From the NCBI RefSeq assembly GCF_009762795.1, contig NZ_CP046400.1:597501-661500 (forward strand): a stretch of 64,000 bases of DNA, in the 5' to 3' direction. The stretch's first letter is position 1, and each line of letters starts with the position of its first letter. Below, one piece after another: positions 51,307 to 62,020 of this stretch. The notes beneath the pieces were generated by a model, which saw only the letters and a program-made list of their open reading frames with translations, had not been told where the DNA came from and did no database searches. A program made the translations under genes and the position numbers. Origin of the DNA: Pseudodesulfovibrio cashew (GTDB lineage: Bacteria > Desulfobacterota > Desulfovibrionia > Desulfovibrionales > Desulfovibrionaceae).

Positions 51307-51874
51307 CACGCCCCTCCTTGAGGTAGGGTTTCAACATTTCAGTCCACAAACCGAGCAACTCGCGTATGCGGGCCTTGTCCAGCCCGGGCATGATCTGCCG
51401 CGAACCGACGAAGGCGGCGTACTCGAGCAGGGCGAAAACCGAGGCCCGCTCCGATCCCCCGAGCATCTCCGAGTAAAGCTTTTCCAGATATTCAATACGC
51501 ATGCGATCGATACGTTCCTGGTACTCCCGGGCCTGCGGGTCGCGCTGCGCCCAGGTGCGTACAGCGACTTCCACGTCATCGTCGGTTTCCTGGGAAACCG
51601 CGTCCAGATTGCGATACCGTTCCTCTGCGGAGTCCTCCCGATCACAAAACTCGATGAACCGCCAGGTGTGCTCCCGGGCCCAGTAGTCGAGCAGATGCCG
51701 CCTGAAGTCGTCCTTCGAACCGAAATGGTGGTAGAACGACCCCTTGGTCACATTCAACCGCTTGCACAGCGATTCAATGGTCAGGGCTCCTTCCCCGTGG
51801 CGGGCCAGGATGTTCAGCCCTGCCTTGAGCAGGTCCTCCCGGGAACGGCGTTTGCGTTTTCCTTCGTGTTCCAT
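51293..51874 (-). CDS. TetR-family regulator
   Basis: 193 aa. Helix-turn-helix (about 14-55) with LTIESLCKRLNVTKGSFYHHFGSKDDF, the TetR recognition-helix pattern; the rest is the usual all-helical ligand-binding domain with no motif to tell the ligand. ATG 51874 fits SD AGGAGGTG 3 bases upstream; a GTG at 51880 would have the ribosome site directly abutting. Autoregulated through a large palindrome over its own ribosome site (see operator). Confidence 0.9.
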   Translation of the reverse strand: MEHEGKRKRRSREDLLKAGLNILARHGEGALTIESLCKRLNVTKGSFYHHFGSKDDFRRHLLDYWAREHTWRFIEFCDREDSAEERYRNLDAVSQETDDDVEVAVRTWAQRDPQAREYQERIDRMRIEYLEKLYSEMLGGSERASVFALLEYAAFVGSRQIMPGLDKARIRELLGLWTEMLKPYLKEGRDETA

Positions 51875-51880
51875 TTCCAC

Positions 51881-51917
51881 CTCCTAAACATACCATACTT
51901 TATGGTATGTTTAGGAG
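51881..51917. promoter_or_regulatory. TetR operator: perfect 17-bp palindrome
   Basis: CTCCTAAACATACCATA / TATGGTATGTTTAGGAG with a 3-base centre. It covers the predicted -10 and transcript start and includes the AGGAG of the ribosome site, so a bound repressor would block both RNA polymerase and, by hairpin, translation of its own gene. Confidence 0.85.
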
Positions 51918-51936
51918 AAAAGGACAATCGAGTCAA
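51908..51936 (-). promoter_or_regulatory. tetR promoter candidate
   Basis: TTGACT (minus strand, 51931-51936), 17-base spacer, TAAACA (51908-51913); the -10 lies inside the operator. Confidence 0.5.
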
Positions 51937-52011
51937 GACGGCCTGGATAAAAGCATCAACTCTCAGAAAGAACAGCAATGGAATTGCGAGGCGAAGGGCC
52001 CCCTCCGGCTT

Positions 52012-52830
52012 CTATAGCCCGAAAAAGCGCCGGGCGTTGTCGCCGGTTATCTGCCAGAGGTCTTCCAGGGGGCGGCCCTTGATCTGGGCTATGCGTCTGG
52101 CCGTGAAGCCCACGAGGGCGGGATGGTTGCGCTTGCCGCGCCAGGGTTCGGGCGCGAGGTAGGGGCAGTCGGTCTCTATGAGCAGCCTGTCAAAGGGGAT
52201 GCGGGCCACGGCGGCCTGGAGATCGTCTGTCTTGCGGAAGGATACCGGGCCGGGCACGGAAATGTGCCACCCGTTGTCAACCAGGGTCTTGGCCAGCTCA
52301 AGCCCCGCGCCGAAGCAGTGCCAGAGAACTGGATATCCCTTGAAGCCCTGCTCCTCCAGGATGGCAACGCAATCCTCGTTGGCGTCGCGTGAATGGATGA
52401 TGACCGGCAGGGAGAACTCGCGTGCCAGATCGAGCTGGCGGATGAAGGCCTGTTTCTGGACGTCATGATCCACCCGCTCCCAGTAGTAGTCCAGGCCGAT
52501 CTCGCCCACGCCCTTGATGCGGGGGTAGAGTTTCAGGTGCTCCCGCATGCGGCCGAGCGCCTCTTCGGTGAGCTTGTCCGCGTCGTTGGGGTGGACGCCG
52601 AGCAGGAAGGAGACCTGCGGGTGGTTGTCGAAGAGTCCCTTGTTCCGCTCAAAGGCGTCGGGCCCGAGAAAGACGTTGATGATATGACTGACGCCGCAGG
52701 CCATGGCGCGGGCAAGGATGGACTCGCGGTCCTCGTCAAAGTCCTCGAGGTCTAGGTGGGCATGGGAATCCACCCCGCACAGGGGCAGTTCCAGGGATTC
52801 GGGTTCCTGGCGGGCTTTCTTTCGTGACAT
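52012..52830 (-). CDS. tatD: TatD-family metal-dependent hydrolase (DNase)
   Basis: 272 aa. TatD motifs: DSHAHLD near the N-terminus, GVHPND, GEIGLDYYW, IIHSRDA, WHCFGA and the C-terminal ETDCPYLAP. These give the two-metal site of the TatD exonucleases, which act on DNA during quality control. Lies 27 bases downstream of a glycosyltransferase gene on the same strand. Its own ribosome site is weak. Confidence 0.92.
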   Translation of the reverse strand: MSRKKARQEPESLELPLCGVDSHAHLDLEDFDEDRESILARAMACGVSHIINVFLGPDAFERNKGLFDNHPQVSFLLGVHPNDADKLTEEALGRMREHLKLYPRIKGVGEIGLDYYWERVDHDVQKQAFIRQLDLAREFSLPVIIHSRDANEDCVAILEEQGFKGYPVLWHCFGAGLELAKTLVDNGWHISVPGPVSFRKTDDLQAAVARIPFDRLLIETDCPYLAPEPWRGKRNHPALVGFTARRIAQIKGRPLEDLWQITGDNARRFFGL

Positions 52831-52857
52831 GTCGGATGGCGTGAAAAGGTTATCGGC

Positions 52858-53853
52858 TCACAGGGCGTCCCACAATCGGAGGACAGCCCGGCGCTGCTCT
52901 TCGGTGGAGTATGCGGCGGCGGTATCCTGTCCGGCCAGGAGCGCGGCGTCAAGGTAAAGGCCGCCCTCGCGGATCATCGCCACGGCGTCCTTGAGGCACA
53001 GGGCCGCATCGAGCACGTCGCCGTCGGCGCACCAGAAGCCGTTGCCCGGCCAGTCCACCTCACGCAGGGGCCACCACGGGGTGAACCGAGGGGCTTCCTG
53101 AACCTGCCTCATGTAATCCCAGCCGCCGAAGCCGGTGAATCCCACGGGCAGGCAGCCACAGGCCATGGCCTCCAGGGGGGGCAGCGGGCACCCTTCGGGG
53201 TAGCCTGTTGCCAGGAAGATGTGGGCGCTGCGCAGAGCATCGGCCACGCCATGGGCATCCATGCCGTCGATTTCCAGCCAACGGATGTCATCCATGCCCG
53301 TCCCGCCGCACATGTGGTCGAAGATGGCCTTCACCTGAACAGAGGCGGCCTTGTTCTTGCGCGGCATGTAGGCAACGGTGACCCTGCCGGACGGCTTGGA
53401 CTCGGGAGGATAGAAGATGGCCGGGTCTATGCCGGGCCGCAGCACCGGAGCGTCCTTGCAGGTGGTGTTCTTGATGAAATAGGAGACCGGGTCGGACACG
53501 GCCAGGAACTCCACGGGCAGGTTGTGCCAGTCCACCCCCGAAGGCAGGGAGGAAAAGAGGTAGGCCCAGTTCTGGACATAGCTGATGCAGGTGGCGCGCG
53601 CCTCCAGCCCCGGAGTCAGGGCGTTGACCCATCCCTCCGGCACGAGCCAGAGGTCCTCTCTGGAGAGCTTCAGGTCTCCCCAGGGGATAACCGGAGCGGC
53701 ATCGACCAGACCTTCGGGCGTCCAGCCTGTGGCATCGCGGACCACCAGACAGGCATCGCGCCCGTCCTGATACAGGATGTCGGCCATCTGACGAAGGACC
53801 GTGACACCGCCGGTAGGCCTCTTCACAGGGGGCAGGAATATACATGTTTTCAT
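52858..53853 (-). CDS. Glycosyltransferase (GT4-like)
   Basis: 331 aa from ATG 53853 (GGAG 7 bases upstream). KTCIFLPPVKRPTGGVTVLRQMADIL is the donor of a GT-B N-terminal Rossmann half; C-terminal GYPEGCPLPPLEAMACGCLPVGF is the E-x7-E type motif of GT4 enzymes (EGCPLPPLEAMA). Acceptor unknown. The frame is open further upstream but that part encodes no recognised sequence. Shares a transcript with TatD. Confidence 0.83.
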   Translation of the reverse strand: MKTCIFLPPVKRPTGGVTVLRQMADILYQDGRDACLVVRDATGWTPEGLVDAAPVIPWGDLKLSREDLWLVPEGWVNALTPGLEARATCISYVQNWAYLFSSLPSGVDWHNLPVEFLAVSDPVSYFIKNTTCKDAPVLRPGIDPAIFYPPESKPSGRVTVAYMPRKNKAASVQVKAIFDHMCGGTGMDDIRWLEIDGMDAHGVADALRSAHIFLATGYPEGCPLPPLEAMACGCLPVGFTGFGGWDYMRQVQEAPRFTPWWPLREVDWPGNGFWCADGDVLDAALCLKDAVAMIREGGLYLDAALLAGQDTAAAYSTEEQRRAVLRLWDAL

Positions 53854-53973
53854 AGCATCTCCAGTGAAACCACACTCAACCGGCTTTGGCAAGGGCGTTA
53901 GTCCGGGGAGGGGCTCCGGCCGTAGCCTGGTTTCGGGCCGGGAAGTGAAGATCCGGCAACAATGCGGCTGCCC

Positions 53974-54012
53974 AAAAAAAGCAGCCCGGAACCGCAAGGG
54001 TGTCCGGGCCGC
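53974..54012 (-). terminator. Intrinsic terminator of folD
   Basis: GCGGCCCGGA ... TCCGGGCTGC stem on the minus strand, followed by seven T residues (A-run 53974-53980). Confidence 0.88.
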
Positions 54013-54034
54013 TGTTTTGCTTGTTGCCGAAGGG

Positions 54035-54892
54035 CTATGCGCCCACGTGGAGCTTGAAGGCCTCCAGGGTGTTGACCATGAGCTGCGCTATTGTCATGGG
54101 GCCGACGCCGCCGGGCACCGGGGTGATGGCGTGGACCTTGTCCTTGAGCCCCTCGAAGTCGCAATCGCCGGCCAGACCTTCGTCGGTCCGGTTGATGCCG
54201 ACGTCCACGACCACCGCGCCTTCCTTGACCATGTCGGCGGTGACGAAGTTGGGCACGCCCACGGCGGCGAAGACGAAATCCGCCTCCAGGCACTCGGCCT
54301 TGAGGTCCTGGGTGCGGGAGTGGCACAGGGTGACCGTGGCGTTGGCGCACGGGCCGGACTGGGAGAGCATCATTGCCAGGGGCTTGCCCACGATATTGGA
54401 GCGCCCGATGACCACGGCCTTCTTGCAGGCGGGGTCGAGGTCGTACCGCTTGAGCAGGTTGATGACGCCCGCCGGGGTGCACGGCTTGAAGCCGGGCAGG
54501 CCGAGGCTCATCTTGCCCACGTTGACCGGGTGGAATCCGTCCACGTCCTTGTCAGGATCGATCAGGTCCAAAATTTTCTGTGAGTCCAACCCCTTGGGCA
54601 GGGGCAGCTGGACCAGGATACCGTCCACGCTCACGTCGCGGTTCAGCTCCTGAATCAACCCCTCCAGCTCGTGCTGGGTGGCGGAGGCCAGACGGTGCGG
54701 GACGGACCGGATGCCGCAGTCCTCGCAGGCGCGCTCCTTGTTTCGCACGTAGACCTGGCTGGCCGGGTCCTCGCCCACCAGCACAACGGCCAGACCGGGC
54801 GCGCGCCCGTACTTGGCCTCCAGTTCATCCACCTCTTCCCGGATCTCGGCCCGTATGGTCTTGGCCGTTTCCTTGCCGTCCAGTAAAATCAT
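54035..54892 (-). CDS. folD: Methylenetetrahydrofolate dehydrogenase / cyclohydrolase
   Basis: 285 aa. Catalytic [11 protein letters not shown] (Tyr-x3-Lys), [29 protein letters not shown] (NADP loop) and C-terminal [10 protein letters not shown] are diagnostic. Interconverts 5,10-methylene- and 10-formyl-tetrahydrofolate. ATG 54892 chosen for GGAGAGAG just upstream and the family N-terminus [10 protein letters not shown]. In Desulfovibrio folD is needed for one-carbon flow including the Wood-Ljungdahl-type branch. Confidence 0.96.
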   Translation of the reverse strand: MILLDGKETAKTIRAEIREEVDELEAKYGRAPGLAVVLVGEDPASQVYVRNKERACEDCGIRSVPHRLASATQHELEGLIQELNRDVSVDGILVQLPLPKGLDSQKILDLIDPDKDVDGFHPVNVGKMSLGLPGFKPCTPAGVINLLKRYDLDPACKKAVVIGRSNIVGKPLAMMLSQSGPCANATVTLCHSRTQDLKAECLEADFVFAAVGVPNFVTADMVKEGAVVVDVGINRTDEGLAGDCDFEGLKDKVHAITPVPGGVGPMTIAQLMVNTLEAFKLHVGA

Positions 54893-55061
54893 GTCTCTCT
54901 CCACGCTGAAATATACCGATTTCGCCCTCAACCGCTGGCCGCCAACTAGACTAAAAGGAAACGGATTGCAACTCCGCCCATACCGTCCTTCGGGGAAAAT
55001 CAGAGAAACCAGGTGCCCCGACGGAATCGTCGCATTGTCCCTCCCATACCATTCACCGCCC

Positions 55062-55115
55062 CGCCGAAGGCGCGACAAAAAGTTTGGGGGGTGAAAGGGG
55101 ATGGGGGTCCGGGGG
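55062..55115. repeat. G-rich dispersed repeat, copy B
   Basis: CGCCGAAGGCGCG, then CAAAAAGTTTGGGG and GGGGATGGGGG...GGGGG, matching copy A at 38434 block for block. Followed at once by a very large hairpin. Same order on the same strand. Confidence 0.65.
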
Positions 55116-55167
55116 AAGGGGAGAGAGGCGACCCTTTACAAAGGGTCCCTCTCTCCCCTTCCCCCGG
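55109..55167. repeat. Very large near-perfect inverted repeat between eno and folD
   Basis: Outer arms of 20 bp (55109-55128 and 55148-55167) are perfect complements; a single unpaired C (55129) separates them from inner arms GACCCTTT / AAAGGGTC (55130-55137, 55140-55147). Total about 59 bases. It may serve as terminator of eno, although the nearest T-run on the minus strand is some 25 bases further on. Confidence 0.8.
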
Positions 55168-55182
55168 CCGTCGGAGACAATC

Positions 55183-56804
<1,622 letters not shown>

Positions 56805-58736
56805 ATGAAACTGTCCACCAAGTTGTACCTGGGGTTCGGCACAACTCTGGTCCTGCTGCTGCTTGTGGCGGGCATTTCGCTTTGGGCCATCGACAACTCG
56901 ACGCAAGGCTTCACCCAGTATCGGGGCCTTGCCCGGGACACCAATCTGAGCGGGCGCCTGCAGGCCAACATGCTCATGGTGCGGATGAACGTGAAGGACT
57001 TCGTCATCACCGGCTCGGACAAGGACCTGGAACAATACTCAAACTACTTCGCCAAGATGCAGTCATTCCTCAAGACCGCAGAGGAGGAGATCGTCCAGCC
57101 GGAGCGGGTGCGGCTAGTGAATCTCGTGCGCGACCACACGGCGGAGTACGGAGCGGAATTCGAAAAGGTCAAGCAGTTCCGCGATCAGCGCAACCACCTG
57201 GTCAACGACATCCTGAACAAGGTCGGGCCGAAAATGGAAAAGGACCTGACCGCGCTGCTCCTCTCTTCGGCGAGCGCCCAGAACCAGGAAGCGGCTTACC
57301 GCAGCAGCCTGGCCCTGCGCCGCCTGCTCCTCGGACGGCTCTATGTGGTCAAGTTCCTGGACGACAATTCCCAGGCTTCAGTGGACCGCGTCAACAAGGA
57401 GATGGGAGAGTTGCGGGATGAACTGGGCCGCCTGGACTCGGCGCTGGTCTCCCAGGCTCAGCGGACGCAACTGGAGCAGACGGTTGCCCTGGAAAAGGAA
57501 TACAGCGCCGCCTTCAGTGAGTTGAGCAAGGTCATTTTCGACCGCAACGAGGTGATAACCGGCAAGCTCGACGTACTTGGCCCGCAGATCGCCAAGGAGG
57601 TGGAGGACGTCAAGCTGTCGATCATGGAGGAGCAGGACAGGCTCGGCCCCGAACTGCAAGCCGCCAACGACCGTTCCACCATGCTGCTGATCATCCTGGG
57701 CGCCATCGCCCTGGCTGTGGGCTCGCTCACCGCCCTGTTCATCACCCGGACCACCAACAGGCAGTTGGGCCAGGACCCGGCGGTCATCGCGGACATCGCC
57801 GAGACCATTTCCAAGGGAGACCTCAAGCTCTCCTTTGAGGACAGGGCCAACGGCGTCTACGCGCACATGAAGGAGATGGCCACGCAACTGGCCGGCGTGG
57901 TCGCCGAGGTCAGGGAGAGTTCCTCCAACGTGGCCTCGGGCAGCCAGGAGATGTCCGCCTCTGCCCAGTCCCTGTCCCAGGGAGCCACCGAGCAGGCCGC
58001 GTCCATCGAGGAGATATCCTCGTCCATGGAACAGATGGGCAGCAACATCCAGCAGACCTCGGAAAACGCCAGGGCCACGGAAGAGATAGCAACCCTGGCG
58101 GCCACGGAGGCGGCAACCAGCGGCTCGGCGGTCAACGAGGCGGTTACGGCCATGAAGGACATCGCGGAAAAGATCTCCATCATCGAGGAGATCGCCCGCC
58201 AGACCAACCTGCTCGCCCTGAACGCGGCCATCGAGGCCGCCCGCGCGGGCGAACACGGCAAGGGGTTTGCCGTGGTGGCCGCAGAGGTGCGCAAACTGGC
58301 CGAACGGAGCGGCGTGGCTGCAGGGGAGATCGGAGAACTCTCCGTAACCACCATGGACGTGGCCGAAAAGGCCGGGAAAATGCTCGAGACCATGGTCCCG
58401 AACATCCAGAAGACGGCGGAACTGATCCGGGAGATCACCGTGGCCAGCAACGAGCAGAACGCCGGGGCCGAGCAGATAGGCCAGGCCATTTCCCAACTGG
58501 ACGAGGTCATCCAGCAGAACGCTTCTGCTGCAGAGCAGATGGCCTCCACCTCCGAGGAACTCTCGGGGCAGTCGGCGCAGTTGGAACGAGCCATGGCCTT
58601 CTTCAAGGTCAACGGAAACTCGGCGGCGGCAGCCAGGCCGCGTCTCGCGTCATTGCCCGCTCCGGAGGCTCCTCCGCCACCCCGGGGCGTCGAGCTTGCG
58701 CTGGAGGGAGGCGACGAGGACTTCCAGCGGTTTTAA
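56805..58736 (+). CDS. Methyl-accepting chemotaxis protein, HBM-type sensor
   Basis: 643 aa. Membrane helix at about 8-29, a ~250-residue all-helical periplasmic bundle (HBM-like), second membrane helix near 298-318, short HAMP-like linker, and the cytoplasmic signalling domain with hairpin tip [20 protein letters not shown] and [25 protein letters not shown]. The C-terminus is [10 protein letters not shown], ending in a DFxRF tail shared with the receptor at 59673 (see findings). Senses an unknown ligand and controls CheA. Confidence 0.93.
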   Translation: MKLSTKLYLGFGTTLVLLLLVAGISLWAIDNSTQGFTQYRGLARDTNLSGRLQANMLMVRMNVKDFVITGSDKDLEQYSNYFAKMQSFLKTAEEEIVQPERVRLVNLVRDHTAEYGAEFEKVKQFRDQRNHLVNDILNKVGPKMEKDLTALLLSSASAQNQEAAYRSSLALRRLLLGRLYVVKFLDDNSQASVDRVNKEMGELRDELGRLDSALVSQAQRTQLEQTVALEKEYSAAFSELSKVIFDRNEVITGKLDVLGPQIAKEVEDVKLSIMEEQDRLGPELQAANDRSTMLLIILGAIALAVGSLTALFITRTTNRQLGQDPAVIADIAETISKGDLKLSFEDRANGVYAHMKEMATQLAGVVAEVRESSSNVASGSQEMSASAQSLSQGATEQAASIEEISSSMEQMGSNIQQTSENARATEEIATLAATEAATSGSAVNEAVTAMKDIAEKISIIEEIARQTNLLALNAAIEAARAGEHGKGFAVVAAEVRKLAERSGVAAGEIGELSVTTMDVAEKAGKMLETMVPNIQKTAELIREITVASNEQNAGAEQIGQAISQLDEVIQQNASAAEQMASTSEELSGQSAQLERAMAFFKVNGNSAAAARPRLASLPAPEAPPPPRGVELALEGGDEDFQRF

Positions 58737-58745
58737 TAACGCAAC

Positions 58746-58775
58746 ACGCCCCGTCCGGCACAGCCGGGCGGGGCG
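58746..58775 (+). terminator. Terminator after chemoreceptor 1
   Basis: CGCCCCG-t-CCGGC-aca-GCCGG-g-CGGGGCG hairpin, followed by a T-rich tail (CTCTTCTTT). Confidence 0.7.
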
Positions 58776-58809
58776 CTCTTCTTTCGGCAAAAGTAATACG
58801 GGATACCGT

Positions 58810-59580
58810 TTATTGATTGTAGTAGGCCATCCACAATCCTTCCATGACAAGCTCGGGACGGAGCTCGTCGATGCGCTCGCTGACCTGGGCGATGGTCCGG
58901 GCCAGCCCCCCGGTGGCGACCACAAAGGGGTCCCGCATACGCAGGGAGAGCTTGTCCACCAGGCCGTCGATCATGGACGCGAAGCCGAACACGAGCCCCT
59001 GGTTGAGGCACTCCTCCGTTGTCGTGCCCCAGCTCAGGCTGTCGCCGTCGATGGTCAGGTCCACGTTGGGAAGCTTGGCCGTGCCGCTGGCCAGGGCGGT
59101 CCGGGAGGACAGCACGCCCGGGCAGATAAGCCCGCCCTTGAAGGCGTTGCCCTTGACGCAGGCCAGGGTGGTGGCCGTGCCGAAGTCTATGACGATCAGG
59201 TTGTCGTGGTCATAGGTCAGCCGGGCGGACAGGCAGCCCACCAGGATGTCCGCGCCCACCTTTTCGGGCCGGGCGTATTCGTTGTCCAGATCCAGAAGAA
59301 GGTCGCGGCCCACGAACACGGCCTCGCACTCGAGAAAGCGGCGGGCCATGCGGCTGATGAGCGGATCGAGCGGCGGAACCACGCTGGAGATGACGCACGC
59401 CTCCACGCTGCGAGGCTCAACGCCCTCGCGCTGCAGGATCGCCTCGATCTTGAGGCCCCAGTCGTCAGCGGTGTTGGCCGGTCGGGTCGGCAGGGAATAG
59501 CTCTCGCCCAGCCCGTTCTCGTCGGCCAGACATATCTTGGTATTGGTGTTTCCGGCATCTAAAAGCAGTACGTTGCCCAT
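58810..59580 (-). CDS. coaX: Type III pantothenate kinase
   Basis: 256 aa. LLLDAGNTNTKICL (ATP phosphate motif), VEACVISSVVPPLD, GADILVGCLSA and IVIDFGTATTLACV are the CoaX/ASKHA signatures. Phosphorylates pantothenate in CoA synthesis with a monovalent cation. ATG 59580 is chosen for AGGAG upstream; the longer open frame is unsupported. Sits alone between the two chemoreceptor genes. Confidence 0.95.
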   Translation of the reverse strand: MGNVLLLDAGNTNTKICLADENGLGESYSLPTRPANTADDWGLKIEAILQREGVEPRSVEACVISSVVPPLDPLISRMARRFLECEAVFVGRDLLLDLDNEYARPEKVGADILVGCLSARLTYDHDNLIVIDFGTATTLACVKGNAFKGGLICPGVLSSRTALASGTAKLPNVDLTIDGDSLSWGTTTEECLNQGLVFGFASMIDGLVDKLSLRMRDPFVVATGGLARTIAQVSERIDELRPELVMEGLWMAYYNQ

Positions 59581-59610
59581 GGCGTTCTCCTTTCCCGGAG
59601 GTTCTACCCT

Positions 59611-59655
59611 TTTCGGAACAAAAGACAAGGCCCGCGCCCAGGGGCGCAGGCCTTG
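59611..59655 (-). terminator. Terminator of chemoreceptor 2
   Basis: CAAGGCC-GCGCCC / GGGCGC-GGCCTTG type hairpin (59626-59655), followed on the minus strand by TCTTTTGTT. Confidence 0.8.
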
Positions 59656-59672
59656 CCGGGATAGCTGCCTGG

Positions 59673-61817
59673 TCAGAACCTTTCGAAGTCCCCGTCGTCA
59701 TCGTCCATGTCAAGTGTCAGGCCCTTGCCCGTCCCCTTTGCCGGAGCCGCGTCCAGGGCCCGAGGCTCGGACCGGACCACCCGCTGCGAGGGGATGTTCC
59801 CGGCACCTGCCGACGCCTCCAGGCGGAAGTAGCCGATGATTTCCTGAAGCTGTGCGGCATGTCCGGCCAGGGTCTCGGACGAAGCGGCCACGTGCTCGGC
59901 CTCCGCCGAGTTCTGCTGCACCACACGGTCAAGCTCGAGAATGGCGTCCTTGATCTGGGTGGAGCCGGTGTGCTGCTCGGTGCTGCCCGCAGTGATCTCC
60001 TGAACCAGTTCCGCAGTGCGGGTGATATCCGGAACCATCTTTTCCAACACCTTTCCCGCCTCTTCGGCGATATCCACGCTGCTGGCGGAAAGCTGGCTGA
60101 TCTCACCGGCCGCCACACCGCTCCGCTCGGCCAGCTTGCGCACCTCTGCGGCCACCACGGCAAACCCCTTGCCGTGCTCGCCCGCGCGGGCGGCCTCGAT
60201 GGCTGCGTTCAGGGCGAGCAGGTTGGTCTGGCGGGCGATCTCCTCGATGATGGAGATCTTGTCCGCGATCTCGCGCATGGCCTCGATGGTCTGCGAAAAG
60301 GACTTGCCGCCGCGCTTGGCGTCTTCAGCCGCCTGGCGGGCGATCTTTTCCGTCTCCTGCGCGTTGTCGGTGTTCTGCTCGATGTTCGAGGTCATCTCCT
60401 CCATGGACGAGGAGACCTCCTCCACTGACGCGGCCTGGTTGGTGGCGCCGTCCGACAGCGCCTGCGAGGTGCCTGCCAGCTCCAGGCTTCCTGCGGTCAC
60501 GCTCTCGGCCGAGAGCTGAACGTTATGGACCACTTCCCGCAACTGGTCGGACATGGAATTGAGCGCAACGGCCAGTTGCTCGAGCTCGTCCCTGGGCCTG
60601 CCTTCCCGTTCAGGCAACCGCTCCACGAACAAATCGCCCCGATTGATCTGAGTCATGGCCGAAGCCACCCTGCCGATGGAGGCGCTCATGGCGCGAGCAA
60701 AGTAGAGGATGACAAGAATAGCCACCACGACCATGACCAGGCTGATGCCGCCGGACCACAGGGCCGCGTTGGCAAGGGCGTCGTCCGCGGCCCGCTTTCC
60801 GGCCATGAACTCGTCCTCGTAGCCGGTGCCGAGAACAACCCAGCCCCAGGGACTGAACTCCTCGGCGGTCAGCAGGACCCGCTTGCCATGCAACGAGGTG
60901 CGGATGGTGACCGGCTTGCCACCGGCCTCCCGCGCCTTTTCCACGGCGGTTCGGTAGACGGTGTCCCCGCCATCGTCACGCACATCGGCCCAACTTCTCC
61001 CTTCCTGCCCGGAATCCTTGTGCATACGGACCACGCCCAGTGACTTTTCCATGCCGCTCAGGACGGTCAACGCGCCGGACTCGCCGAGCACGACGGACAT
61101 GAGCCCCTCGCGCAACTGCTTGACGCCCTCCTGCAGGATGCCCACATACAGGCAGCCGATGACCTTGCCGTTCGCATCCTTGATGGGCCGGTACTGGGTC
61201 AGGTACCAGGCGTTCACCACGTAGGCGGTCCCCCGGTAGGTCTCGCCCGACCGGATGCTCCTGGCCACCGCCGAGGAACTGGGGATGTACGTGCCCACGG
61301 CCCGCTTGCCGTCGGTCTTCAATATGTTGGTGGCCACTCGCAACAGGTCGCCCTGTTCATTCATGGTCTGGAAGACCGTGCAGGTGGTCCCGGTCAGCTT
61401 CATGATCCGATCCACCAGCGGCGTACGCACGCCAGGGTCGGCATTGTTGCCCAGCCACTGCCCGCCCATCATCATCCTGGGCAAAGCGACGGTCGATTGG
61501 GCCTTGGTAATCTGATTCACCGCGTTCCACTTCGCCCGCTCTGCGGACAATCGCAGCCCGCCGCCCTGCTCCACCATGTCGAGCAGGACGCGCATGTCGT
61601 TTTCCAGTTCCTTGGTAAGGGTGGCGTGCTGCGTCGCCAGCAGGCTGGTTGCGTCGCCCACGGCCAATTCCATTTCGTGCTTGGCCTGCTTGTCAAAGAA
61701 ACCCGCCAGGGTATCGCCGACAATCGCATTCCGCCACAGGAACATGGCCAGAATACAAGCGGCAGTTGCGCCGAGCAGCACCACGCCAAGCAATGTCATC
61801 TTGGGTCCTATCTTCAC
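59673..61817 (-). CDS. Methyl-accepting chemotaxis protein, Cache_3-Cache_2-type sensor
   Basis: 714 aa. N-terminal membrane helix, a periplasmic region of about 300 aa with [22 protein letters not shown] and [22 protein letters not shown] (fragment features of the Cache_3-Cache_2 sensor), second membrane helix near 350-370, HAMP, and the signalling hairpin almost identical in its tip to that of the receptor at 56805. C-terminus [13 protein letters not shown] start (CAC at 61815-61817) with AAGGGGAT upstream; ATG seven codons in is an alternative. Confidence 0.93.
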   Translation of the reverse strand: MKIGPKMTLLGVVLLGATAACILAMFLWRNAIVGDTLAGFFDKQAKHEMELAVGDATSLLATQHATLTKELENDMRVLLDMVEQGGGLRLSAERAKWNAVNQITKAQSTVALPRMMMGGQWLGNNADPGVRTPLVDRIMKLTGTTCTVFQTMNEQGDLLRVATNILKTDGKRAVGTYIPSSSAVARSIRSGETYRGTAYVVNAWYLTQYRPIKDANGKVIGCLYVGILQEGVKQLREGLMSVVLGESGALTVLSGMEKSLGVVRMHKDSGQEGRSWADVRDDGGDTVYRTAVEKAREAGGKPVTIRTSLHGKRVLLTAEEFSPWGWVVLGTGYEDEFMAGKRAADDALANAALWSGGISLVMVVVAILVILYFARAMSASIGRVASAMTQINRGDLFVERLPEREGRPRDELEQLAVALNSMSDQLREVVHNVQLSAESVTAGSLELAGTSQALSDGATNQAASVEEVSSSMEEMTSNIEQNTDNAQETEKIARQAAEDAKRGGKSFSQTIEAMREIADKISIIEEIARQTNLLALNAAIEAARAGEHGKGFAVVAAEVRKLAERSGVAAGEISQLSASSVDIAEEAGKVLEKMVPDITRTAELVQEITAGSTEQHTGSTQIKDAILELDRVVQQNSAEAEHVAASSETLAGHAAQLQEIIGYFRLEASAGAGNIPSQRVVRSEPRALDAAPAKGTGKGLTLDMDDDDGDFERF

Positions 61818-62020
61818 CTCAATATCCCCTTGAAATAGATTCCTTCCCTTCGGCTCGAACTCATACCCGAAGGTTTGATGCCATTGTACGACACGAGAAG
61901 AATTTTCCCATTATAATCCGGCATGATCCGCATTAAGTGCCCAATGGTGGTAATGAAGGACGGGTTGTATTCGCAGGGTAAATCACCTATACGGTTAAAG
62001 GAAAATCCAAGGAGGCGCCC

